DNA of 64,000 bases from an uncultured Collinsella sp. (GTDB lineage: Bacteria > Actinomycetota > Coriobacteriia > Coriobacteriales > Coriobacteriaceae): NCBI GenBank assembly GCA_902494345.1, contig CABUSV010000005.1, positions 62,001 through 126,000 on the forward strand, given 5' to 3'. Positions 57,590-64,000 of the stretch are shown one piece after another. The position numbers and the translations under genes were made by a program. Under the pieces are notes generated by a model that searched no databases, was not told the DNA's origin, and saw only the letters and a list, made by a program, of their open reading frames with translations. Position 1 is the first letter of the stretch. The number at the start of each line of letters is the position of its first letter.

Positions 57590-58504
57590 CTACTCCTCCC
57601 CCATGAGCTCGCCGGCGTTGCGGCGCAGCCACTCAAAGCACAACGCCGTGGTCGCCTGGGCAACATTGAGGCTCTCGGTCATGCCGCGCTGGGGAAGCTT
57701 GGTCAAAAAGTCGCATTTCTCGAGTACCAGGCGCGAGATGCCGTCGCCCTCGGAGCCCATGACGAGCGCCACGCGACCTTCGAAGGGAGCATCCCAGCAA
57801 CTGCCTTCGGCGTGCTCGGAAGCACCGCCCACCCAAAAACCAGCGGCCTTAAAATCGTCGAGCGCACGGGCGATATTGGGAACCTGCGCGATAGGCAGAT
57901 GCATGACGGCACCGGCTGAGGTCTTATAGCTGCCCACGGTCACGCCGGCGGCACGCTTATTGGCAATGACGACGCCCGCCGCGCCCACAACCTCGGCGGA
58001 GCGCACGATGGCGCCAAAGTTGCCGTCGTCAGTCACGTGGTCGAGCACCACGACAAGTGCCGGGCCCTCGCCTGCGCGGTCGAGAATATCGGCGACATCG
58101 GCATAGGGGAAGTTGCCAACCTCGAGCGCGATGCCCTGGTGAGCGCCGTGGCTCGACAGTGCGTCGAGCTGCGCGCGCGGCACATACTTAATGCGGACAC
58201 CCACGGCGTTGAGGTCGTCGACCAGGCGCGACAAGGCGGCATCGCGCTCCCCGCCCTCGGCAATGAGCGCGCACTTGATGGGAAAACCAGTGCGCAGCGC
58301 CTCGGCGGCTGCACGACGACCTTCGATAAACTCGCCCTTGGGAGCCTGGACAGCGTCGCGGTTGCGATCGCGCTGCGGACGTGCGGCCTGGGTGCGATCG
58401 CGCTGGCCCTTGGGAGCGGCAGCGCGGTCATTGCGGCGAATCGGACGCGAGCCAGAAGCAGCCTGCTTGCCGCCACGAGGCGCACGCTTGCGATTGTCGG
58501 CCAT
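57590..58504 (-). CDS. rlmB: 23S rRNA 2'-O-methyltransferase, TrmH/RlmB family
   Basis: A 304-residue SPOUT methyltransferase. It begins with a disordered Arg/Lys/Gln-rich tail of about 55 residues, then the L30e-like substrate domain (FIEGRRAAAEALRTG) and the knotted catalytic domain with DDGNFGAIVRSAE, VMGSEGDGIS and MTESLNVA. The family methylates the G2251-type 23S site or tRNA. RlmB is favoured by context and length. Confidence 0.85.
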   Translation of the reverse strand: MADNRKRAPRGGKQAASGSRPIRRNDRAAAPKGQRDRTQAARPQRDRNRDAVQAPKGEFIEGRRAAAEALRTGFPIKCALIAEGGERDAALSRLVDDLNAVGVRIKYVPRAQLDALSSHGAHQGIALEVGNFPYADVADILDRAGEGPALVVVLDHVTDDGNFGAIVRSAEVVGAAGVVIANKRAAGVTVGSYKTSAGAVMHLPIAQVPNIARALDDFKAAGFWVGGASEHAEGSCWDAPFEGRVALVMGSEGDGISRLVLEKCDFLTKLPQRGMTESLNVAQATTALCFEWLRRNAGELMGEE

Positions 58505-58647
58505 AAAACGGCCTCCTTAAAAAGATAACGAACAAGAATCGACCGTCCGAGCCACGGCACCTTGCCTTTCAATCGTCGGGCATGACCACCAGGTCTATGC
58601 CCTCCTCTTTCAAGGCAATCTGCCGCACCTCGAACGGTCGACAAATA

Positions 58648-60114
58648 CTAGAGACTCTTAATACGAGTGCCGGCGGCGGTATCCTCGATCGTCAGCCCGA
58701 GGTCCTTGAGCTGGTCGCGGATGGCATCTGCCAGATCCCAGTTCTTGGCGGCACGAGCCTCGGCACGAGCCTCGAGAATCTTGGCAGCGGCCTCGTCCAC
58801 GTCGTCACCCGTGTAGGCAACCAAACCGGCGGCAACGCCCAGCAGGCCCAGCGGCAGCTCGACCTTGGGCTCGGGAAGCTCGACGCCAAGCGTATCGAGC
58901 AGCTCGGTCAGCGTGTCGGCGGCGGCAAGCGCGGCGGCCTTGTCGGCAGCGTCGCCCGCTTGCTCCAGGTACTGGTTGCACTCGGTCACAAAGCCAAAGA
59001 CGGCACCCATGGCACCAGCGGTGTTAAAGTCGTCGTCCATGCACTCCTTAAAGGTGGCACGGGTCTCGGCGGCCTTGGCGGCAAACGCCTCGGATGCTGT
59101 CTCATCGGCATCGGCCGTCGCATGGTTCGCGGCCCAGCGAAGGTTCTCGACCGTACCGGCGATACGCGTGAGCGAGTTCTCGGCACCCTCCAGGCGCTCC
59201 CAAGAAAAGTCGAGCGGCGAGCGATAGCTCGTCTGCAGCATCAGCAGGCGCAGGGCGGCAGCGGAGTGCTGCTCGAGGACCTCGGCCAGCGTAAAGAAGT
59301 TGCCGAGCGACTTGGACATCTTCTCGCCGTCTACCAGCAGCATGCCCGTGTGCATCCAGGTGTTGGAGAAGCCCTGGTGCCAGGCGCAGGTGGCCTGGGC
59401 GCACTCGTTCTCGTGATGCGGGAAGGCAAGGTCGGAGCCGCCGCCGTGGATGTCGATCGGAGTACCCAGGTAGCGATGCACCATGGCGGCGCACTCGGTG
59501 TGCCAACCGGGACGACCCTCGCCCCAAGGGCTCGGCCAGCTGGGCTCGCCGGGCTTGGCGGCCTTCCACAGGGCAAAGTCGAGCGGGTCGTTCTTGTCCT
59601 CGTTCTCCTCGATGCGCGCACCAACCATAAGGTCGTCGATGTTGCGGCCCGAGACCTGGCCATAGTTGGGATCGCTGCGCACGGCAAAGTACACGTCGCC
59701 GTTATCGGCGGCGTAAGCGTGGCCCTGCTCGATGAGCGTCTTAATCATGGCGATCATGGGGCCGATCTCCTTGGTGGCGCGGGGGCGCACATCGGGATCG
59801 AGCACGTTGGCGGCGCGCATGACGCCGATGAACTTGTCGGAGAACTCCGTCGCGACCTCGGCAGCCGTACGGCCCTGCTCGTTGGCGCGCTTGATGATCT
59901 TGTCATCGACATCGGTGAGGTTCTGGGCGAACGTGACCTCGTAGCCGCTCGCGATGAGCCAGCGACGAACCACGTCAAAGCTGATGAACGTGCGGGCGTT
60001 GCCGATGTGGATGTTGTCGTAGACCGTGGGGCCGCACACGTACATGCGGACCTTGCCGGACTCGATGGGCTGGAACTCTTCCTTTTTATGGGTAGCGCTG
60101 TTGTAGATACGCAT
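58648..60114 (-). CDS. cysS: Cysteinyl-tRNA synthetase
   Basis: A 488-residue class I enzyme. Zinc Cys27 lies in MYVCGPTVYDNIHIGNARTF together with the HIGN motif. KMSKS reads GEKMSKSLGNF. The other zinc ligands lie in WHTECAAM and FPHHENECAQ. The C-terminal DALR-like domain ends DLGLTIEDTAAGTR. It lies between rlmB and ispF. The mini-RNase III gene often found between cysS and rlmB in Firmicutes is absent. The 143-bp gap (58505-58647) has a short open stretch with no recognisable product. Confidence 0.95.
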   Translation of the reverse strand: MRIYNSATHKKEEFQPIESGKVRMYVCGPTVYDNIHIGNARTFISFDVVRRWLIASGYEVTFAQNLTDVDDKIIKRANEQGRTAAEVATEFSDKFIGVMRAANVLDPDVRPRATKEIGPMIAMIKTLIEQGHAYAADNGDVYFAVRSDPNYGQVSGRNIDDLMVGARIEENEDKNDPLDFALWKAAKPGEPSWPSPWGEGRPGWHTECAAMVHRYLGTPIDIHGGGSDLAFPHHENECAQATCAWHQGFSNTWMHTGMLLVDGEKMSKSLGNFFTLAEVLEQHSAAALRLLMLQTSYRSPLDFSWERLEGAENSLTRIAGTVENLRWAANHATADADETASEAFAAKAAETRATFKECMDDDFNTAGAMGAVFGFVTECNQYLEQAGDAADKAAALAAADTLTELLDTLGVELPEPKVELPLGLLGVAAGLVAYTGDDVDEAAAKILEARAEARAAKNWDLADAIRDQLKDLGLTIEDTAAGTRIKSL

Positions 60115-60117
60115 TCG

Positions 60118-60612
60118 TTACTCCTTAACGGTTTTCTGTAGCAGGCAGACGGCCCAGGCGCCAATTCCCTCGCCCTGGCCTTCCCAGCCGAGCTTTTCGG
60201 TCGTAGTGGCGGCGACGCCCACGTTTTCGACGTCAACGCCCAGGGCATGGGCAAGGTTGGCGCGCATGGCATCGCGGTGCGGGGTGATCTTGGGTTGCTG
60301 ACAGGCAATGGTGCAATCGGCATCGACAAACTCGAAGCCCAGCTCGCGCGCATAGTCCATCACGCGAGCGAGCAGCACCATCGAATCGGCACCCTCGTAG
60401 GCGGGATCGGTGTCGGGGAATAGCTTGCCGATGTCTCCCCCGCGGCAGGCGCCCAGAATGGCGTCGGCCAAGGCGTGCGCGAGCACATCGGCATCCGAGT
60501 GGCCCAGCAGGCCACGCTCGTAGGGGATGTCGACCCCGCCGATGATACATCGACGCCCCTCCACCAGACGGTGAACGTCGTAGCCATGGCCAATGCGCAG
60601 GTTACTGAACAT
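60118..60612 (-). CDS. ispF: 2-C-methyl-D-erythritol 2,4-cyclodiphosphate synthase
   Basis: A 164-residue enzyme of the MEP isoprenoid pathway. The zinc ligands are in RIGHGYDVHRL and GLLGHSDADVLAHALADA, and CMP contacts follow in GDIGKLFPDTDP. The C-terminus VGVAATTTEKLGWEGQGEGI is typical. The start overlaps the ispD stop by 11 bp, so the two are coupled. It lies 3 bp upstream of cysS. Confidence 0.95.
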   Translation of the reverse strand: MFSNLRIGHGYDVHRLVEGRRCIIGGVDIPYERGLLGHSDADVLAHALADAILGACRGGDIGKLFPDTDPAYEGADSMVLLARVMDYARELGFEFVDADCTIACQQPKITPHRDAMRANLAHALGVDVENVGVAATTTEKLGWEGQGEGIGAWAVCLLQKTVKE

Positions 60613-61330
60613 GGGGAAGATCCTCTCCCTCGGCCATGCGACCGAGCAGAATCGCGGTTACGGGGCGCAGGTCCTCGGGCACCGTAACCTTAAGGTTGTC
60701 GCGCGGGCTCTGGACGCAGCGGACGCGTCCGCCCATGCGCTCGACCAGCGACGAATCATCGGTGCCGATAAAGCCCTCGGCAATGGCTGCAGCGTGGGCG
60801 CGCTTCATAGCATCGACGCTAAAGATCTGCGGCGTCTGCGCGGCCCAGTACAGCTCGCGCGGCGGCGTCTCGACGATGTTGTCGTCATCGACGATCTTGA
60901 GCGTGTCGATCGCGGGCTGACCGCACACGACACCATCGAGGGCGCGGTCGCCCACAAGCACGTCGATCGCGTGGTCGATGGCCTCGGTCGTAATGAGCGG
61001 ACGAGCACCATCGTGAATGGCGACGTATTCAAAGCCCGCCGGAACCGCATGCACGCCGGCACGGGTGGAATCCTGGCGGGTATCGCCGGCATCGGCAAAG
61101 CTGATGGGCGTGTCATAGTCAAACGGGTCGATGGCCAGGCGGCGCATCTCGGCACGACGCTCGGCAGGGCAAACCACGACGATGTGGCCGACCTTATCAC
61201 TACGGTCAAATGCGCGGATGGACCAGCTCATAAGCGGACGGCCCGCCACGTTAACGAGCTGCTTGCCGCCGGGATTTCCAAAGCGCTGGCCGCTGCCACC
61301 GGCAACGACCACGGCGCATACGGGCGCCAT
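60602..61330 (-). CDS. ispD: 2-C-methyl-D-erythritol 4-phosphate cytidylyltransferase
   Basis: A 242-residue nucleotidyltransferase of the MEP pathway. It shows VVVAGGSGQRFGNPGGKQLV (CTP loop), VAIHDGARPLIT and LYWAAQTPQIFS. It overlaps disA by one base (TAATG) and ispF by 11 bp, forming a tight operon disA-ispD-ispF-cysS. Confidence 0.95.
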   Translation of the reverse strand: MAPVCAVVVAGGSGQRFGNPGGKQLVNVAGRPLMSWSIRAFDRSDKVGHIVVVCPAERRAEMRRLAIDPFDYDTPISFADAGDTRQDSTRAGVHAVPAGFEYVAIHDGARPLITTEAIDHAIDVLVGDRALDGVVCGQPAIDTLKIVDDDNIVETPPRELYWAAQTPQIFSVDAMKRAHAAAIAEGFIGTDDSSLVERMGGRVRCVQSPRDNLKVTVPEDLRPVTAILLGRMAEGEDLPHVQ

Positions 61331-62397
61331 TATGCGTTCCCCTGTTTGGTGCCCTTCATGCGGTACAGGGAGTCCGCAAGAATGGCAGGGTTGTTAACGC
61401 CAAAGTCGCCCAAGCGCTCCGGATCCTCGCTGATGTCGTCCATGAGCTCCTGCAGCGAGCCGTACTCGTCGACGATCTTCTCGGCCACGCCGTCGCGCAC
61501 GACGGACACGCGCGAAAGCGTGCGCAGGCCCAGCGGCGTCATGACGGAGTCCTCGTCCAGATCGTCGTAACCCAGAACTGCCGCCACGTGCTGTGGGTCG
61601 GACAGGTCCTTAGGCGTCATGCGAGCGAGCTCGGCGCGAATCTTCTCGGCGTTTGCCTCGGAGGAATCGCTTGCGTAGTCGCGGATCATCAGGTCGTATT
61701 CGGTATCCATGCTGGAGCCCGCGAGCTGCTCGAGCTGCATCTGCACGAGCTTGCCCTGGTTACCCAGCTTGACGATGCAATCCTTAAGCTCGGTCTTTGC
61801 CTGTTGCATGATCTCGAAACTCGAGAAGATGCCGGTGATGTCGGCGAGCGTAACGTAGTCGTCGAGCTCAAGGGCCGTCAGGCGCAGCAGGGAGCGATCG
61901 AGCGACTGACGGGTAGTCTGGAGCGTGGCGACGAGCTGGTTGACCGAGCTCATGATGGTGGTGACGGGCTGGATCTCGTAGCTCTTGCCGTGAACGTACA
62001 CGTTAACGACGGCACGACGAGCCGAAACCGAGATCACGATGGCATCGGTGAGCACCGACATGCGAGCGGCAGTACGGTGACGCATGCCCGTCTCACTCGT
62101 GGCAAGCGAGGGATCGGGATTGAGGTGGAAGTTGGCGCGCAGGATCTGGGTGAGGTCGCCGTCGATGACGATGGCGCCGTCCATCTTGGAAAGCTCGAAC
62201 AGGCGGTTCGAGGTAAACGAAATGTTGAGCGGGAAGCCGTCGTTACCGGCAGCGAGCACGTTTTCGGTGTCGCCGACGCAAATGAGGGCGCCCAGGTGAC
62301 CGGCGATGATCATGTCGAGGGCGGTGCGGATCGGCTGACCAGGTGCCGTCAGGCGAATAGCCTGTTCCATACGCTTTTGCAGCTCGTTCTTATCCAA
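61330..62397 (-). CDS. disA: DNA integrity scanning diadenylate cyclase DisA
   Basis: A 355-residue c-di-AMP synthase. The DAC domain carries the DGA motif in SKMDGAIVIDGDL and the RHR motif in TGMRHRTAARM. A helical spine (residues about 150-290) and a C-terminal helix-hairpin-helix DNA-binding domain (TPLGLRTLSRV) follow. It links DNA damage surveillance to the second messenger. TTG 62397 with GGGAG 7 nt upstream is the apparent start. No c-di-AMP phosphodiesterase of the GdpP type is in the window. Confidence 0.94.
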   Translation of the reverse strand: MDKNELQKRMEQAIRLTAPGQPIRTALDMIIAGHLGALICVGDTENVLAAGNDGFPLNISFTSNRLFELSKMDGAIVIDGDLTQILRANFHLNPDPSLATSETGMRHRTAARMSVLTDAIVISVSARRAVVNVYVHGKSYEIQPVTTIMSSVNQLVATLQTTRQSLDRSLLRLTALELDDYVTLADITGIFSSFEIMQQAKTELKDCIVKLGNQGKLVQMQLEQLAGSSMDTEYDLMIRDYASDSSEANAEKIRAELARMTPKDLSDPQHVAAVLGYDDLDEDSVMTPLGLRTLSRVSVVRDGVAEKIVDEYGSLQELMDDISEDPERLGDFGVNNPAILADSLYRMKGTKQGNA

Positions 62398-62559
62398 GGC
62401 ATCGCTCCCATCGTATACGCTCCATAAACGCCAATAAGTTTCTCACGGTTTGTCCCTGCGGCGCTTGCGAAATCCGATGCTTACAGAATGAGCGAACACA
62501 GCTTAGGTAGCTCATTTGGGACGGGGCTCTCTTGACTGCTCATGTGGTAGCATCGGGTC

Positions 62560-62618
62560 TCATATAAATGAGGGAGTAGTCGCGTAATCGGGCTCGCCCG
62601 CAGAGAGGGAGCCAGACT
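62560..62618 (+). promoter_or_regulatory. Possible structured leader of mntP
   Basis: GAGGGAGTAG followed by the stem CGGGC-TC-GCCCG lies just before mntP. The GGGAGTAG string recalls the yybP-ykoY manganese riboswitch, which often controls mntP. The second conserved loop is not recognisable, so this is weak. Confidence 0.25.
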
Positions 62619-63203
62619 ATGGGACTCGCAGAGCTCGTGCTGCTCGCCGTTGGCCTTTCGATGGACGCTTTTGCCGTATCCATCTGCAAGGGCCTTGGCA
62701 TGAAGAAAATCAACCTTAAGGTCGCCGTAGTGCTCGGCCTGTTCTTTGGCGGCTTCCAGGCCGGCATGCCCGTGATCGGATGGGCGCTCGGCAGTCAATT
62801 CATGGGCATCATCGGACCCATCGACCATTGGATCGCCTTTATCCTTCTGGCCTTCATCGGCGGCAAAATGCTGTGGGAAGCCTTTTCCGAAGACGAAGAT
62901 GAGGACGAAGGCGACGACAAGGATGCCGAAAAAATCGACCTGGGCGAGTACCTGATCCTCGCCATCGCCACCTCAATCGATGCGCTCGCCGTGGGCATCT
63001 CGTTTGCAGCGCTCTCGGTTGACATCGTTCCCGCTGTATCGCTTATCGGCATCACAACGTCTATCTTCTCCGTCGCCGGCGTAGCGATTGGCCACGCCTT
63101 TGGCGCGCGCTACGAAAAACCCGCCACCATCGTGGGTGGCATCGTGCTCATCCTCATCGGGCTTAAAATCTTGCTTGAGCATCTGGGGATTTTGGCGCTG
63201 TAA
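62619..63203 (+). CDS. mntP: Manganese efflux pump MntP
   Basis: A 194-residue membrane exporter with six segments in two repeats. The acidic signatures are VGLSMDAFAVSICKGL in the first half and ATSIDALAVGISFAAL in the second. A very acidic loop (SEDEDEDEGDDKDAEK) lies between them and may help capture metal. AGAGGGAG precedes ATG 62619. A strong terminator follows. Confidence 0.92.
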   Translation: MGLAELVLLAVGLSMDAFAVSICKGLGMKKINLKVAVVLGLFFGGFQAGMPVIGWALGSQFMGIIGPIDHWIAFILLAFIGGKMLWEAFSEDEDEDEGDDKDAEKIDLGEYLILAIATSIDALAVGISFAALSVDIVPAVSLIGITTSIFSVAGVAIGHAFGARYEKPATIVGGIVLILIGLKILLEHLGILAL

Positions 63204-63240
63204 CGCCAAGCACAATCACTCAAAACTCAACGCCAGCACA

Positions 63241-63273
63241 AGGCCTCATGCAGAGTTTTGCATGAGGCCTTTT
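63241..63273 (+). terminator. mntP terminator
   Basis: AGGCCTCATGCA pairs with TGCATGAGGCCT and is followed by TTTT. Its loop region TGCAGAGTTTTGCAT differs by one base from the hipB operator half TGCAGACTTTTGCAT. Confidence 0.9.
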
Positions 63274-63318
63274 CGTGCAGACTTTTGCATGTCATACTAA
63301 TATGCAAAAGTCTGCACG
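63274..63318 (+). promoter_or_regulatory. Perfect 17-bp-arm palindrome before hipBA
   Basis: CGTGCAGACTTTTGCAT (63274-63290) and its exact inverse (63302-63318) flank an 11-bp spacer, 13 bp before the hipB GTG. It is probably the HipB operator. Confidence 0.8.
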
Positions 63319-63331
63319 TTAGGAGATCGCC

Positions 63332-63802
63332 GTGGGCACCCTTCCAATCACCACACCGCGCCAAGCTGGCATCTATGTGCGCCAGGCACGCGAGGCTCAG
63401 GGTCTCACCCGTGCCGCCCTCGCTAAAAAAGCCGGTGTTTCGGAGCGCCTGCTCGCATCGCTCGAACTAGGAGACGCCACCGGCATTCGACTCGACAAGT
63501 TGCTGACGATTTTCAATGCTCTTGGACTGGCACTCGCCGCTCAAGGGGATATCGGCGAAGCGAAAAACGAGCAACCAGTCGACGCCCCGCATGCTGACTT
63601 GCAACCTCGTAGCGCCCCCAGGCGCCATCACGCTCAACGTCTTCATCATCGCAACCGTCTCAGTGCAGCCATTCCGGCTCTCGCAGATGCCCCCTTTACG
63701 TCCGAGCTCTACGACAAGGCCTTCGCCGATTTCGCCATGTCCAATCTCGGAGTCTCGATTGCCGCAAACCCATCTGCCCAAACCAGCCCCAAAGGGAGGT
63801 AG
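63332..63802 (+). CDS. XRE-family HTH protein, HipB-like antitoxin
   Basis: A 156-residue protein. Residues 10-70 are an XRE helix-turn-helix (IYVRQAREAQGLTRAALAKK then AGVSERLLASLELGDATGIR) very like HipB, with the conserved hydrophobic stretch LLTIFNALGLALA. The C-terminal half is Pro/His/Arg-rich and of unknown role, longer than the short E. coli HipB tail. GTG 63332 follows TTAGGAGA. It is separated by 2 nt from hipA. It should bind the palindrome upstream and neutralise HipA. Confidence 0.82.
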   Translation: MGTLPITTPRQAGIYVRQAREAQGLTRAALAKKAGVSERLLASLELGDATGIRLDKLLTIFNALGLALAAQGDIGEAKNEQPVDAPHADLQPRSAPRRHHAQRLHHRNRLSAAIPALADAPFTSELYDKAFADFAMSNLGVSIAANPSAQTSPKGR

Positions 63803-63804
63803 CA

Positions 63805-64000
63805 ATGGCCAGTAAAACGCTTCGGACTATTATTTGCGGCGTACCTGCGGGAACGCTCGCGCAAGATGAGAACGGTCTTGTCAGCTTTGCCTACGATCGA
63901 GACTATGACGGGCCAGCCCTATCGACCAACATACCCGTATCGAATCGCACATACGGTCAACAGGTCATGAATCCGTACTTGTTTGGCCTTCTACCCGACA
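63805..64000 (+). CDS. HipA-like toxin kinase, N-terminal part (cut by window edge)
   Basis: The frame starts at ATG 63805 behind GGGAGG and is still open after 65 codons at the window edge. VSFAYDRDYDGPALSTNIPV is the HipA N-terminal subdomain with the phrase seen in HipA (F.Y...Y......LS..mP). Then comes a segment ending NPYLFGLLPD, matching the usual FFdNLLPE step. The kinase core lies beyond the window, so activity cannot be judged. Confidence 0.75.
   Translation, partial: MASKTLRTIICGVPAGTLAQDENGLVSFAYDRDYDGPALSTNIPVSNRTYGQQVMNPYLFGLLPD

Noticed and set aside
58505..58647. A small gene or mini-RNase III remnant between rlmB and cysS
   Set aside because: The open stretch ending LKEEGIDLVVMPDD is too short, has no start with a ribosome site and matches nothing I recognise.
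62560..62618. A confident yybP-ykoY manganese riboswitch before mntP
   Set aside because: Only one conserved string (GGGAGTAG) is recognisable, and the second loop and pairing pattern are missing. It is kept as a weak feature only.

Overview
The window is GC-rich bacterial DNA, about 60 percent by eye, with tightly packed genes. Several traits together suggest a Coriobacteriia actinobacterium, most like Collinsella: a fused AccD-AccA, FabK as the only enoyl-ACP reductase seen, an E. coli-like tRNA-tuf-rpmG-tRNA-secE-nusG-rplKA order, and many dispersed hairpin elements carrying a GGGACAG motif. The genus is my inference, not something read directly from a marker gene.

Layout. 1-3.5 kb: a histidine phosphatase, a cation diffusion facilitator and a PTS EIIC gene broken by one in-frame TGA. 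3.5-12.7 kb: a complete type II fatty acid operon on the minus strand, read as fabH-acpP-fabK-fabD-fabG-fabF-accB-fabZ-accC-accDA. The divergent birA (12.9-13.7 kb) encodes the ligase that biotinylates AccB. 13.8-17.2 kb: the str operon rpsL-rpsG-fusA-rpsJ. 17.9-19.5 kb: an ECF sigma factor with an overlapping membrane-anchored partner. 19.6-30.1 kb: rplJ-rplL, galU, rpoB and rpoC. 30.6-42.1 kb: mostly metabolic and transport genes (aminotransferase, DNA glycosylase, GH13 glycosidase, MFS exporter, FeoA-FeoB iron transporter, esterase, PTS EIIA, asnS).

42.4-46.2 kb: a WYL-like regulator followed by an ABC transporter of the TrpXYZ type. 46.6-50.1 kb: an MscS channel, then an overlapping pair made of a cytosolic ParB-like/BMP fusion and a metallophosphoesterase. 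50.2-54.6 kb: rplA, rplK, nusG, secE, tRNA-Trp, rpmG, tuf and three tRNAs. A fifth tRNA, Thr(UGU), is separated from these by about 0.7 kb of hairpin repeats. 55.5-56.9 kb: a single-protein HTH-HipA-like kinase behind a perfect 21-bp-arm palindrome. 56.9-62.4 kb: rae1-like NYN nuclease, rlmB, cysS, ispF, ispD and disA. 62.6-64.0 kb: mntP, then a classical hipB-hipA locus cut by the window edge, also with a perfect palindrome upstream.

The most unusual signal is the noncoding DNA. Three very long hairpins (132-306, 17421-17575, 30380-30581) share an apex motif but have unrelated, self-complementary arms. Other hairpin families lie in the remaining gaps: a 22-bp-arm palindrome in two copies, GGGACAG hairpins in about seven places, and a three-unit tandem array splitting the tRNA-tuf region. 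On the protein side, the best candidates for an undescribed system are the ParB-BMP/phosphoesterase pair and the one-gene HTH-HipA kinase.
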